A stretch of 64,000 nt of DNA. Source: Bacteroidia bacterium. GTDB taxonomy: Bacteria > Bacteroidota > Bacteroidia > Flavobacteriales_E > Vicingaceae. The position numbers were made by a program, and so were the translations under genes. Below, piece by piece: positions 54,987 through 64,000 of the stretch. Each line of letters opens with the position of its first letter. Position 1 is the first letter of the stretch. The DNA lies in NCBI GenBank assembly GCA_030433355.1, contig JAUIMG010000003.1, positions 152,671 to 216,670 on the forward strand, in the 5' to 3' direction. Below the pieces are notes generated by a model. The model was not told the DNA's origin, searched no databases, and saw only the letters and a list, made by a program, of their open reading frames with translations.

Positions 54987-56109
54987 AATCGATTTACATA
55001 TAGTTTCCTTTGACGTTCCTTACCCACCAACTTACGGTGGAGTTGTAGATGTTTTTTATAGACTTGAGGCACTAAGTAAATTGGGAGTTAAAATTGCCTT
55101 ACATTGTTTCCAATATGGAAGAGAAGAGTCAAAGGTTTTAAGTGAATTAGCGGAGCAGGTTTATTATTACAAGAGAGAAAAGAGATTGAAAGACCTTTTT
55201 TCGTCTACGCCATTTATTGTAAAAAGTAGAGAGAATAACTCTTTGCTAAAAAATCTAATGAAAGATAGTTCGCCAATTCTTTTCGAAGGGGTTCATTGTA
55301 CCATTTTTTCAAACCACCCCCAGCTTCAGGGAAGACTTAAGTGGATTCGGATGCATAATGTTGAGTCGCATTATTATTCTTTTTTAGCAAAACAAGCGAA
55401 TAGTTGGTTTAAGAAGTTGTATTATCTACAAGAGTCTAAAAAACTAAAGAAGTATGAAAAAAATATCAAAGGAGTTAGTGGTCTTTTTTGTTTGTCACAA
55501 AGGGATTGTAATTTCTTTATGGATTATTATAAGGATGTAAAATACTTAGCTGTATTCTTTGAAGGTTTAATTATAAGAACAGATAGTTTAGTTGTAAGTG
55601 AAAAGTACGCATTGTATCATGGCAATTTAGATGTGGAAGAAAATATTAAAGCAGTGGAATTTCTTAAACAAGTTTTTTCAGCTTTAAATTGGAAGTTGAT
55701 AGTGGCTGGGAACTCTACAAATAATAGGGTAAAAAAAATAATTAAGAAGGCATCCAATATGGAGTTAATAGCTTCTCCTTCTAAAGAAAAAATGAATAGT
55801 CTAATTAAGGCTGCCCACTTGCACTGTTTGCCAACTTTTCAGAATACGGGAGTTAAACTAAAGCTTATTAACTCTTTATTAAATGGTAAAAGAGTTTTAG
55901 TTAATCAAAATATGATTACAGAAAATCATCTTGAGAGTTTTTGCGAACTTGCTGAGGATGTTAGTGATTGGAGAAGAAAAGTTTCTAGTTTAATGAAATC
56001 TACCATGCAAGAAGAGGAGCTCAAAGAGCGAAAAGATTTTCTACTAGAAATATATGATAATCAAAAAAATGCTAAGCTTCTCTTGGAATCGTTGGCTGAG
56101 GTTCGGTAA
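54979..56109 (+). CDS. Glycosyltransferase family protein
   Basis: 376 residues. The start is TTG at 54979, 8 bases inside the previous gene; it gives NKIDLHIVSFDVPYPPTYGGVVD, the usual GT4 opening with a Gly-Gly loop. The C-terminal half has LYHGNLDVEENIKAV and the acceptor-like LPTFQNTGVKLKLINSLLNGKRVLVN. No strict EX7E motif is evident, so it is an atypical member. The 3' end overlaps the convergent FtsE-like gene by 38 bases. Donor and acceptor unknown. Confidence 0.75.
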   Translation: MNKIDLHIVSFDVPYPPTYGGVVDVFYRLEALSKLGVKIALHCFQYGREESKVLSELAEQVYYYKREKRLKDLFSSTPFIVKSRENNSLLKNLMKDSSPILFEGVHCTIFSNHPQLQGRLKWIRMHNVESHYYSFLAKQANSWFKKLYYLQESKKLKKYEKNIKGVSGLFCLSQRDCNFFMDYYKDVKYLAVFFEGLIIRTDSLVVSEKYALYHGNLDVEENIKAVEFLKQVFSALNWKLIVAGNSTNNRVKKIIKKASNMELIASPSKEKMNSLIKAAHLHCLPTFQNTGVKLKLINSLLNGKRVLVNQNMITENHLESFCELAEDVSDWRRKVSSLMKSTMQEEELKERKDFLLEIYDNQKNAKLLLESLAEVR

Positions 56110-56767
56110 TAGTTTCTTTCTCAAATTGAAGTATTCTACCTGGGAATTTTCTCATTAATTCATAGTCGTGAGTAGCAACTATAACTGCTTTATTGTTTTT
56201 GCTAATATTCACCAAAAGCTTCATGATTTCTATAGAGGTTTCTGGGTCTAGATTTCCTGTTGGCTCATCAGCCAAAATAATTTCTGGATCATTGATTAAT
56301 GCTCTTGCAATAGCAACTCTTTGTTGCTGCCCTCCTGATAATTCATGTGGCATTTTAAAGCCTTTACTGCCAATTCCAACTATATCAAGTACGTTGTTAA
56401 TTCCTTCTGTTATCTCCTTTTTGCCTTTCCAACCTGTGGCTTTCATAACAAATTTTAAATTGTCGAAAATATTACGATCAGATAGCAATTGAAAGTCCTG
56501 GAAGACAACACCAATTTTTCTTCTAAGAAAAGGTACTTTTTTTCTTTTTAGATTTGATAAATTAAATTCTGCAACCTTACCCTCTCCTTCTTTTAACTTT
56601 AATTCAGCATACAATGTTTTTAGGAAGCTACTCTTTCCACTGCCATTTTTTCCAACAAGATATATCATCTCCCCTTTATTAATTTCTAGGTTGAGGTTAG
56701 ATAGTACAAGATGCTTATGATGATAAACACTTACATTCTTTAATTCGATGATTGCGGAATCTGACAT
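56072..56767 (-). CDS. ftsE: FtsE-like ABC transporter ATPase
   Basis: 231 residues, cytoplasmic ATPase. Walker A GKNGSGKSS, Q-loop VFQDFQLL, signature LSGGQQQR, Walker B ILADEPTGNLDP, and the H-loop VATHDYEL. The LLSDRNIFDNL and short length resemble FtsE, which with FtsX controls peptidoglycan hydrolases at division; the Bacteroidota LolD-type ATPases are an alternative. No ftsX is adjacent. The ATG at 56767 is preferred to TTG 56788, because the latter overlaps a TATATTTG promoter element. Confidence 0.85.
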   Translation of the reverse strand: MSDSAIIELKNVSVYHHKHLVLSNLNLEINKGEMIYLVGKNGSGKSSFLKTLYAELKLKEGEGKVAEFNLSNLKRKKVPFLRRKIGVVFQDFQLLSDRNIFDNLKFVMKATGWKGKKEITEGINNVLDIVGIGSKGFKMPHELSGGQQQRVAIARALINDPEIILADEPTGNLDPETSIEIMKLLVNISKNNKAVIVATHDYELMRKFPGRILQFEKETITEPQPTIPREA

Positions 56768-56785
56768 AATTTTTTTATAAGTAGG

Positions 56786-56793
56786 CAAATATA
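56786..56793 (-). promoter_or_regulatory. Bacteroidota -7 element (TATATTTG) for the FtsE-like gene
   Basis: Exact TAnnTTTG match 18 bases ahead of the ATG, identical in sequence to the murB element. Confidence 0.55.
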
Positions 56794-56966
56794 GAAATTG
56801 CTATTGTGAAATTAGAATCTGCACAATTTTACTGTGAAATCAAGGTTGTTTTATGTTAACAAATTTGCGTTGAAAACTATGTGTCTCTTAGTCTTTAGAA
56901 GAGTTTGTAAAATTTAATTTTAAATCAGTCTACATTTTATGATTATTGTACTAATTGAAGGGTTTT

Positions 56967-59900
56967 ATGGGATATAAGAAATGGCTTGAAAGGGCTTTAG
57001 TTATTTCGTTTCTTTTGTTTTTAGTTGCCAATTCGATTACGGCTCAGCAAAGTCTAATTTTTGATTTTAGATATCCTGATTATGAAAATGCTCTCGATTT
57101 ATATGAGAAAGAAAAGTATGTTTCTGCTCAAGAATACTTCGAAAAAGTAATAAAATCTGTTAACGATAAAAAATCAGAAGTTAGAATAGAAGCTGAATTC
57201 TATCAAGCTATTTGCGCAGTTGAATTATATCATGGTAATGCAGAGATTTTATTAAATAAATTCATACAAAACCACCCCAATCATCCTAGATTAATAGAGA
57301 TTCACTTTAATCTTGCTAAATTTCAATTTAGAAAGAAAAAATATAATGCAGTAATTAATCAGTTGGCTCAGATAGATCCTCTTGATTTAAGAGAGGAAGA
57401 AAGATCTGAGTACTTTTTTAAAAAGGCCTATTCCTATTTTCAAGAAGAAGATTTTGAAGAAGCTTCTAAATACTTTTTTGAGATAAAAGACACAGATAAT
57501 CCTTATGTTTCGGCAGCCCGTTATTATTATGCTCATATAAATTACAACAAGAAAAACTATCAAACTGCAGCGGATAATTTTCAGAAAATAGCCAACGACA
57601 AACAATTTGGCCCGTTGGTTCCTTATTATTTAACGCAAATTTATTATCTCCAAGGAAAATATGAACAGTTAGTTCAATATGCTCCTGCAGTTTTAGATTC
57701 TGCTCCACCAAAAAGAGAGAATGAGATTCGCAAGTTTATAGGGGATGCTTATTTTGAATTAGAAAAGTATGATTCAGCTGTTATCTTTTTAAACCAGTAT
57801 CTCACATCTAGAGGAGGAGTTCAGTCTGATTATTACCAATTAGGTTTTGCTTTAAAGCAAATTAATGAATACGAGGACGCTATAAAGTATTTGCAAAAAG
57901 CAATTGGTGAAAATGATACCATTAATCAGTCTGCATATTATTTTATAGGTGAATCAAGTATAAAAATAGATAGAAAAACTACTGCGAAAAATGCATTTAG
58001 AAGCGCAGAAAGAATTAGCGTAAACCCAGAAATTAAAGAAGATGCATTGTTTAATTATGCTAAAGTTTCCTATGAACTTTCTTATCACCCATATGACGAT
58101 GCAATTCTAGCATTTGAGGAGTATATTAATAAGTATCCTAATTCTTCTAAGCTAGAAAGTGCATATGAGTATCTCCTTGGTGTTTATTACACCACAAAAA
58201 ATTACAAAGAGGCGCTCAACTCATTAAATAGAATAAAGAGCCAAGATTATAAACTTTTAGAAGCAAAACAAAGAATAGCTCTTTTTAGAGGTGTTGAACT
58301 TTTTAATGCTGGCGAGTACCAAGAGGCAATTAATTTATTTCAATTGTCAGTGAAGCATAATTATAACCCTCAATATAAATCCAAGGCTATTTATTGGATG
58401 GCAGAATGCTTTTATCAGTTAAAAGACTATGACAATGCCATAAACTCATACACAGATTTTTTATCCACTGCAGGAGCAAGATCTCTGCCAAATTTTAACA
58501 GAGCATACTATAACCTCGCTTATACTTACTATGATAAAAAGAAATATGCTAGTGCAATTTTTTGGTTTAAAGAGTATGTAGGTAAGGCAAATCCAAAAAA
58601 CAAGGGCTTAATAAGTGATGCCAATATTAGAATAGGAGATAGTTATTTTATCCAAAAAGATTATGCAGATGCAATTACATATTATGAAAATGCTGCTGAT
58701 TTTAACCTTTCCAACACAGATTATGCACTTCTTCAAACAGCAATTTCTTATGGGGTACTAGGCGATTATGACGCTAAAGCTAAAAGACTGCTGAAAATAA
58801 TAAATGATAGAAGTGTTTCTGTTTATACGGATGATGCAATTTATGAATTAGCAAAGACATATTTAGTGAAAGGGAAGAATCAAGATGCCCTGGCCTACTA
58901 CAATCAACTATTAATAGATTATCCCAATAGTAATTATTTAGCTGATGCTAATTTGAAAATTGGTTTAATACATTACAATAATAAAAATGATGATATAGCA
59001 TTAAACTCCTTTAATAAGGTGGTTAAAGATTTTCCAAATTCAAAAGAGTCTAAAGAAGCTTTAGAAAAAATTAGAAAAATTTTTATAGATAAGGGAGATG
59101 CTAATGGATTTGAAGATTATATCAATGGGGTTCCATTTGCAAATATTAGTAAGTCAAAGTTAGATTCTACTTCTTATGTAATAGCTGAGAATAATTACTT
59201 AGAAGGTAAATGTGATAAAGCGGTAAGAGATTTTTCAAACTACCTAAAAAGGTATCCAAAGGGATTGTTTACTTTAAATGCACATTTTTATAGAGCAGAA
59301 TGTGAACTAAAAGGTGGATTTATAGAGGAGGCTGCTTTAGATTATGAATATGTATTAAGCAGGGGGCCGAGTAAGTTTTTAGAAAATTCTTTATTGGGCT
59401 TAGGAGAGATTTATATTAAGTTAAATAAAGTAGATAGTGCTATTGGTGTTTATAACACAGTGCTTAATTCTGCAGAAAGAGAGTCTAGTTTAAGGTTGGC
59501 AGAGAGTAAATTGATGAGTATCTATTATGAGAATGAGCTCTACACAGAGGCAAAGGAATTTGCATATAGAATTGTGAAAGTAGAGGAGCAGTTACCTAAG
59601 CTTTGGCAAAGAGCAAGAATGATTTTATCTAAAAGTTATTTCGAAATAGAGAACTATGATTCTACATTAACTCAATTAGCTTATATAGTTGACTTAAACA
59701 ATGAGATAGGTGCCGAGGCTAAGTATTTAAATGCAAAGATTCTATATCTTCAAGGTAATTATACAGAATGTGATACTTTGATTTACAAATTGGTGGATCA
59801 GGTGCCTTCTTATTCTTATTGGATAGCCAATGGGTTTATTCTATTAGCAGATAACTTTATTGCGAAAGAAGATTTATACAATGCTAGAATAACCTTTCAG

Positions 59901-60116
59901 AGTGTTATTGATAACGCTGAAGATTCTACCTTGATTTCTGTGGCCAAAGAAAAGCTTAGAATATTAGATGAGAATCAAAAAGAAAAGGAGTTAAGAGCTC
60001 AAACAAAGGATACACTTTTTATAAACTTGGAAGATAATAATGAAATAGTCTATCCTCCAGATACCTTAATTAAAGATAGTTTAATCCAGAAAAATATAAT
60101 AGAGAATGAAGATTAG
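56967..60116 (+). CDS. Large periplasmic TPR protein
   Basis: About 1,049 residues from the ATG at 56967 (a TTG at 56955 is less likely), with signal peptide ending SITAQ. The rest is almost entirely TPR-type helical pairs; characteristic units include YLTSRG-preceding YDSAVIFLNQYL, ALFNYAKVSYEL, AYDNAINSYTDFL-like DYDNAINSYTDFLS and ADANLKIGLIHY. At least 15 units are evident. Likely an elongated periplasmic or outer-membrane-associated scaffold. It overlaps the beta-barrel gene by 11 bases, so the two probably form a complex. Not SprE/PorW by any motif I can recognise. Function unknown. Confidence 0.8.
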   Translation: MGYKKWLERALVISFLLFLVANSITAQQSLIFDFRYPDYENALDLYEKEKYVSAQEYFEKVIKSVNDKKSEVRIEAEFYQAICAVELYHGNAEILLNKFIQNHPNHPRLIEIHFNLAKFQFRKKKYNAVINQLAQIDPLDLREEERSEYFFKKAYSYFQEEDFEEASKYFFEIKDTDNPYVSAARYYYAHINYNKKNYQTAADNFQKIANDKQFGPLVPYYLTQIYYLQGKYEQLVQYAPAVLDSAPPKRENEIRKFIGDAYFELEKYDSAVIFLNQYLTSRGGVQSDYYQLGFALKQINEYEDAIKYLQKAIGENDTINQSAYYFIGESSIKIDRKTTAKNAFRSAERISVNPEIKEDALFNYAKVSYELSYHPYDDAILAFEEYINKYPNSSKLESAYEYLLGVYYTTKNYKEALNSLNRIKSQDYKLLEAKQRIALFRGVELFNAGEYQEAINLFQLSVKHNYNPQYKSKAIYWMAECFYQLKDYDNAINSYTDFLSTAGARSLPNFNRAYYNLAYTYYDKKKYASAIFWFKEYVGKANPKNKGLISDANIRIGDSYFIQKDYADAITYYENAADFNLSNTDYALLQTAISYGVLGDYDAKAKRLLKIINDRSVSVYTDDAIYELAKTYLVKGKNQDALAYYNQLLIDYPNSNYLADANLKIGLIHYNNKNDDIALNSFNKVVKDFPNSKESKEALEKIRKIFIDKGDANGFEDYINGVPFANISKSKLDSTSYVIAENNYLEGKCDKAVRDFSNYLKRYPKGLFTLNAHFYRAECELKGGFIEEAALDYEYVLSRGPSKFLENSLLGLGEIYIKLNKVDSAIGVYNTVLNSAERESSLRLAESKLMSIYYENELYTEAKEFAYRIVKVEEQLPKLWQRARMILSKSYFEIENYDSTLTQLAYIVDLNNEIGAEAKYLNAKILYLQGNYTECDTLIYKLVDQVPSYSYWIANGFILLADNFIAKEDLYNARITFQSVIDNAEDSTLISVAKEKLRILDENQKEKELRAQTKDTLFINLEDNNEIVYPPDTLIKDSLIQKNIIENED

Positions 60117-61776
60117 ACTGCTATTTATTATACTGTTTTCTTTATCTACAATGGTAAAATCTCAAGATAATTTGCCTACAGATACTTTTGAAATCATTAA
60201 GGAATATCAACCAACACTTATAGATGCAATAAAGATTGAAGAAGATGTTGATATCGTGGATACAGCAAAGGTGGAGGTGAATTTAGACTATGAATTCTCA
60301 AATGAGAAGGTTGATATAAAATTTATCCCTGAACCGATAGTACCTGCTAGAATTAAAGGAGAACCTATGGTTAAGCTTTATAATGGTTACACCAGACTTG
60401 GTGTTGGCAATGGACTGGTTCCTTTTGCAGAATTATATTATAACAATCTAAGGTCGAAAGATTATTCTATTGGAACTCATCTTAAGTACTTTAATATGCC
60501 CGATTTTAATAATATTGAAGGTAGCGGTATGGATAAAAGTCATCTAGAAGTATTTGGAAAAAGGTTCTGGAAGTCAAAAACACTCGATTCTCGTCTTGCT
60601 TTTGAAAGACATAACTTTAATTATTATGGTTACAATAATATACCTAAAATTAATTCACAAGAAACTGTAGACTCTGATCTAGAACAATTTTATAATAGGT
60701 TCTCGGCTGAGCTAGGTCTTTCAAATAATATTCAAGATTCATTTAATTTAAGATATGAGGGGCAAGCTAAATATTACTTCACATCCAATAAGGCAGCTCA
60801 GCAAGAAAATAATATTTTAATAAACGGAACCTTAAGTCAGTTTAGAAACGCAGACTTGTATCAGTTAGACTTAGGTTTTGACTTTAATAGTTATGATAAG
60901 TTTCAAGAGAGCGCAATTTTGAAAGTAAGTCCTCATGTTAAATCTGAAGGGAAAAAGTTCAGTGTAGAAGTTGGGTTAGGGATATTTATGAATTCTTATA
61001 AGGGTGAGGATGCTGACTTTCATTTTTTCCCAATAGCAGAGGCTAATTACTTTGGTATTAAAGATGTATTCATTCCTTATGCAGGGGTTACGGGTGGTAT
61101 AATTAGAAATTCATACAGGTCATTCACCATGGAGAACCCGTTTGTGAATGGCAACATTGCTCTTTTAAATAGTAATCAGAAGTATAATTTGTTTGGTGGA
61201 CTTAGAGGTTCATTCAATACTAAGTTGTCCTATGATGTTAAAGTGGCTCATTTGAATACAGAAAATGCTCCGTTGTACGTGAAGGTTCCAGATAGTGAAT
61301 TGCTTATTTCTAAAGATTTTTTTGTTGTTTATGACGAAATTGAAGAGACTCAAATAAAGGCGGAGGTAACTTTTAAGAACTCAGATAAATTGAATATTTA
61401 TTTTGTAGGTGAATACTTCCAATTTGATACCAAAGATCAGAAAGAAGCTTGGCATAGACCTGAATTAAAAATTTCAGCAAGAGCAGAGTATAATCTATAT
61501 CATAAAATTATTGTTAAGGCTGCAGTATTTTATTGGGGCAGCCAATATGCTCAAAATTTAGAACTAGTTAGTTCTACTCCAATTGTTCAAACTGAATTTA
61601 CAGTAGAGAAATTAGATCCTATTGTAGACATAAATTTAGGTGTTGAGTATCGTTACACTAAAAGACTTTCGGCCTTCTTAGATCTTAATAATTTGGGTGG
61701 AATTAACTATGAAAAATACCAAGATTATCCAGTTCAAGGCTTCAATGTTTGGGGTGGTTTTACTTATTCCTTCTAA
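60106..61776 (+). CDS. Outer-membrane beta-barrel protein coupled to the TPR gene
   Basis: 556 residues with signal peptide (1-19, ending VKSQ). After the signal, DTFEIIKEYQPTLIDAIKI resembles the short N-terminal box seen in Bacteroidota TonB-dependent-receptor-like barrels that lack a recognisable plug. The remainder is alternating amphipathic strands (YNGYTRLGVGNGLVPFAELYYN, YSIGTHLKYF) finishing in a terminal aromatic strand, NVWGGFTYSF. The terminal Phe is the expected outer-membrane insertion signal. With the TPR gene (11-base overlap) it makes a probable envelope module. Substrate or role unknown. Confidence 0.7.
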   Translation: MKIRLLFIILFSLSTMVKSQDNLPTDTFEIIKEYQPTLIDAIKIEEDVDIVDTAKVEVNLDYEFSNEKVDIKFIPEPIVPARIKGEPMVKLYNGYTRLGVGNGLVPFAELYYNNLRSKDYSIGTHLKYFNMPDFNNIEGSGMDKSHLEVFGKRFWKSKTLDSRLAFERHNFNYYGYNNIPKINSQETVDSDLEQFYNRFSAELGLSNNIQDSFNLRYEGQAKYYFTSNKAAQQENNILINGTLSQFRNADLYQLDLGFDFNSYDKFQESAILKVSPHVKSEGKKFSVEVGLGIFMNSYKGEDADFHFFPIAEANYFGIKDVFIPYAGVTGGIIRNSYRSFTMENPFVNGNIALLNSNQKYNLFGGLRGSFNTKLSYDVKVAHLNTENAPLYVKVPDSELLISKDFFVVYDEIEETQIKAEVTFKNSDKLNIYFVGEYFQFDTKDQKEAWHRPELKISARAEYNLYHKIIVKAAVFYWGSQYAQNLELVSSTPIVQTEFTVEKLDPIVDINLGVEYRYTKRLSAFLDLNNLGGINYEKYQDYPVQGFNVWGGFTYSF

Positions 61777-61841
61777 GCTTTAATATTGTTCTGATATTCA
61801 GGCATTTATATGTTAATATTCTGTTAATAAAAGACTCTTGT

Positions 61842-61876
61842 TTTGACCGCTTACGCAAGCCTTATCGTTATCTTTG
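61842..61876 (+). promoter_or_regulatory. Bacteroidota promoter of gyrB
   Basis: TTTG at 61842-61845 and TATCTTTG at 61869-61876 are separated by 23 bases, at the wide end of the known spacing. The start codon is 22 bases beyond the -7 element. Confidence 0.55.
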
Positions 61877-61880
61877 GTAA

Positions 61881-63863
<1,983 letters not shown>

Positions 63864-63885
63864 TAGAATTATAGGTATAAATACT

Positions 63886-63915
63886 AAAAAAGGGACGCAA
63901 TTGCGTCCCTTTTTT
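63886..63915. terminator. Bidirectional rho-independent terminator after gyrB
   Basis: AAAAAAGGGACGCAA is followed immediately by its exact reverse complement TTGCGTCCCTTTTTT. The stem has A- and T-tracts on both sides, so it can serve gyrB and the convergent gene at the window end. Confidence 0.88.
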
Positions 63916-63934
63916 ATTTTATCGTGTTTTTAAT

Positions 63935-64000
63935 TTATTTGACTACCGTAACGGTACCTTTTCTTCGGTGTTCCTTGCCGTCGGCATCTACAAATCTAAT
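63935..64000 (-). CDS. 3' end of a convergent gene, product unknown
   Basis: The minus strand is open to the window edge and stops with TAA at 63935-63937, encoding a 21-residue C-terminus ending RKGTVTVVK. It is richer in G+C than its surroundings, faces gyrB, and shares the bidirectional terminator. Too short to identify. Confidence 0.5.
   Translation of the reverse strand: MRFVDADGKEHRRKGTVTVVK

Overview
The window is AT-rich chromosomal DNA of a Bacteroidota bacterium, most likely a free-living, gliding or T9SS-bearing member of the Flavobacteriia or a neighbouring class. The evidence is a gliding-motility/type B T9SS C-terminal domain on a 3,150-residue surface protein, a type A T9SS sorting domain on a subtilase, a PorE-like OmpA/TPR/propeller protein, several OmpA-tailed envelope proteins, the Bacteroidota -7 promoter element TAnnTTTG in front of several genes, few Shine-Dalgarno sequences, and several TTG and GTG starts. 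I see no tRNA, rRNA, IS element, prophage or CRISPR array.

Layout. 1-1.9 kb: 3' end of aconitase and its terminator. 2.0-7.9 kb: an envelope operon of two paralogous OmpA-tailed proteins, a CAP-domain protein and a UMF1-type transporter. 7.9-9.7 kb: L-2-hydroxyglutarate oxidase and a convergent hypothetical gene. 9.9-13.9 kb: an MscS channel coupled to a large coiled-coil protein with a degenerate P-loop. 14-19 kb: an ArnT-like membrane glycosyltransferase, purB, an M3 peptidase and a DUF5606 protein. 19.2-28.6 kb: one giant repeat protein. 28.6-34.8 kb: PorE-like protein, queE, a perfect 32-bp-arm palindrome, and a T9SS-secreted subtilase. 34.9-36.2 kb: DUF983, two rhodaneses and a small membrane protein. 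36.4-39.7 kb: LpxH-like phosphoesterase, glycosyltransferase and GH1 beta-glucosidase. 39.7-42.5 kb: a decayed copy of the phoH 3' end, an LpxR-like gene and intact phoH. 42.7-44.6 kb: Kdo transferase and an outer-membrane protein. 44.7-56.1 kb: a nucleotide-sugar and polysaccharide cluster (aminotransferase, two UDP-sugar dehydrogenases, UDP-xylose synthase-like, WbpD-like acetyltransferase, RfbB, WbpP-like epimerase, CpsB-like phosphatase), murB on the opposite strand, then two glycosyltransferases. 56.1-64 kb: FtsE-like ATPase, a 1,050-residue TPR protein coupled to a beta-barrel protein, gyrB, and the last codons of a further gene.

The main theme is the cell envelope: T9SS cargo and anchoring, lipid A/LPS chemistry (LpxH-like, LpxR-like, Kdo transferase), surface polysaccharide, and peptidoglycan (murB). 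The two strongest unusual structures are visible directly in the DNA. The first is a 24-repeat array in the giant adhesin whose last 18 repeats have a higher-order period of exactly 1,206 bp (five repeats). The second is an LpxR-like gene lying between intact phoH and a displaced, decayed copy of the phoH 3' end, which looks like a gene-sized insertion. I did not find an obvious complete new system. The best candidates for undescribed functional units are the MscS/degenerate-ATPase pair, the TPR/beta-barrel pair and the LpxH-like/GT/GH1 operon.
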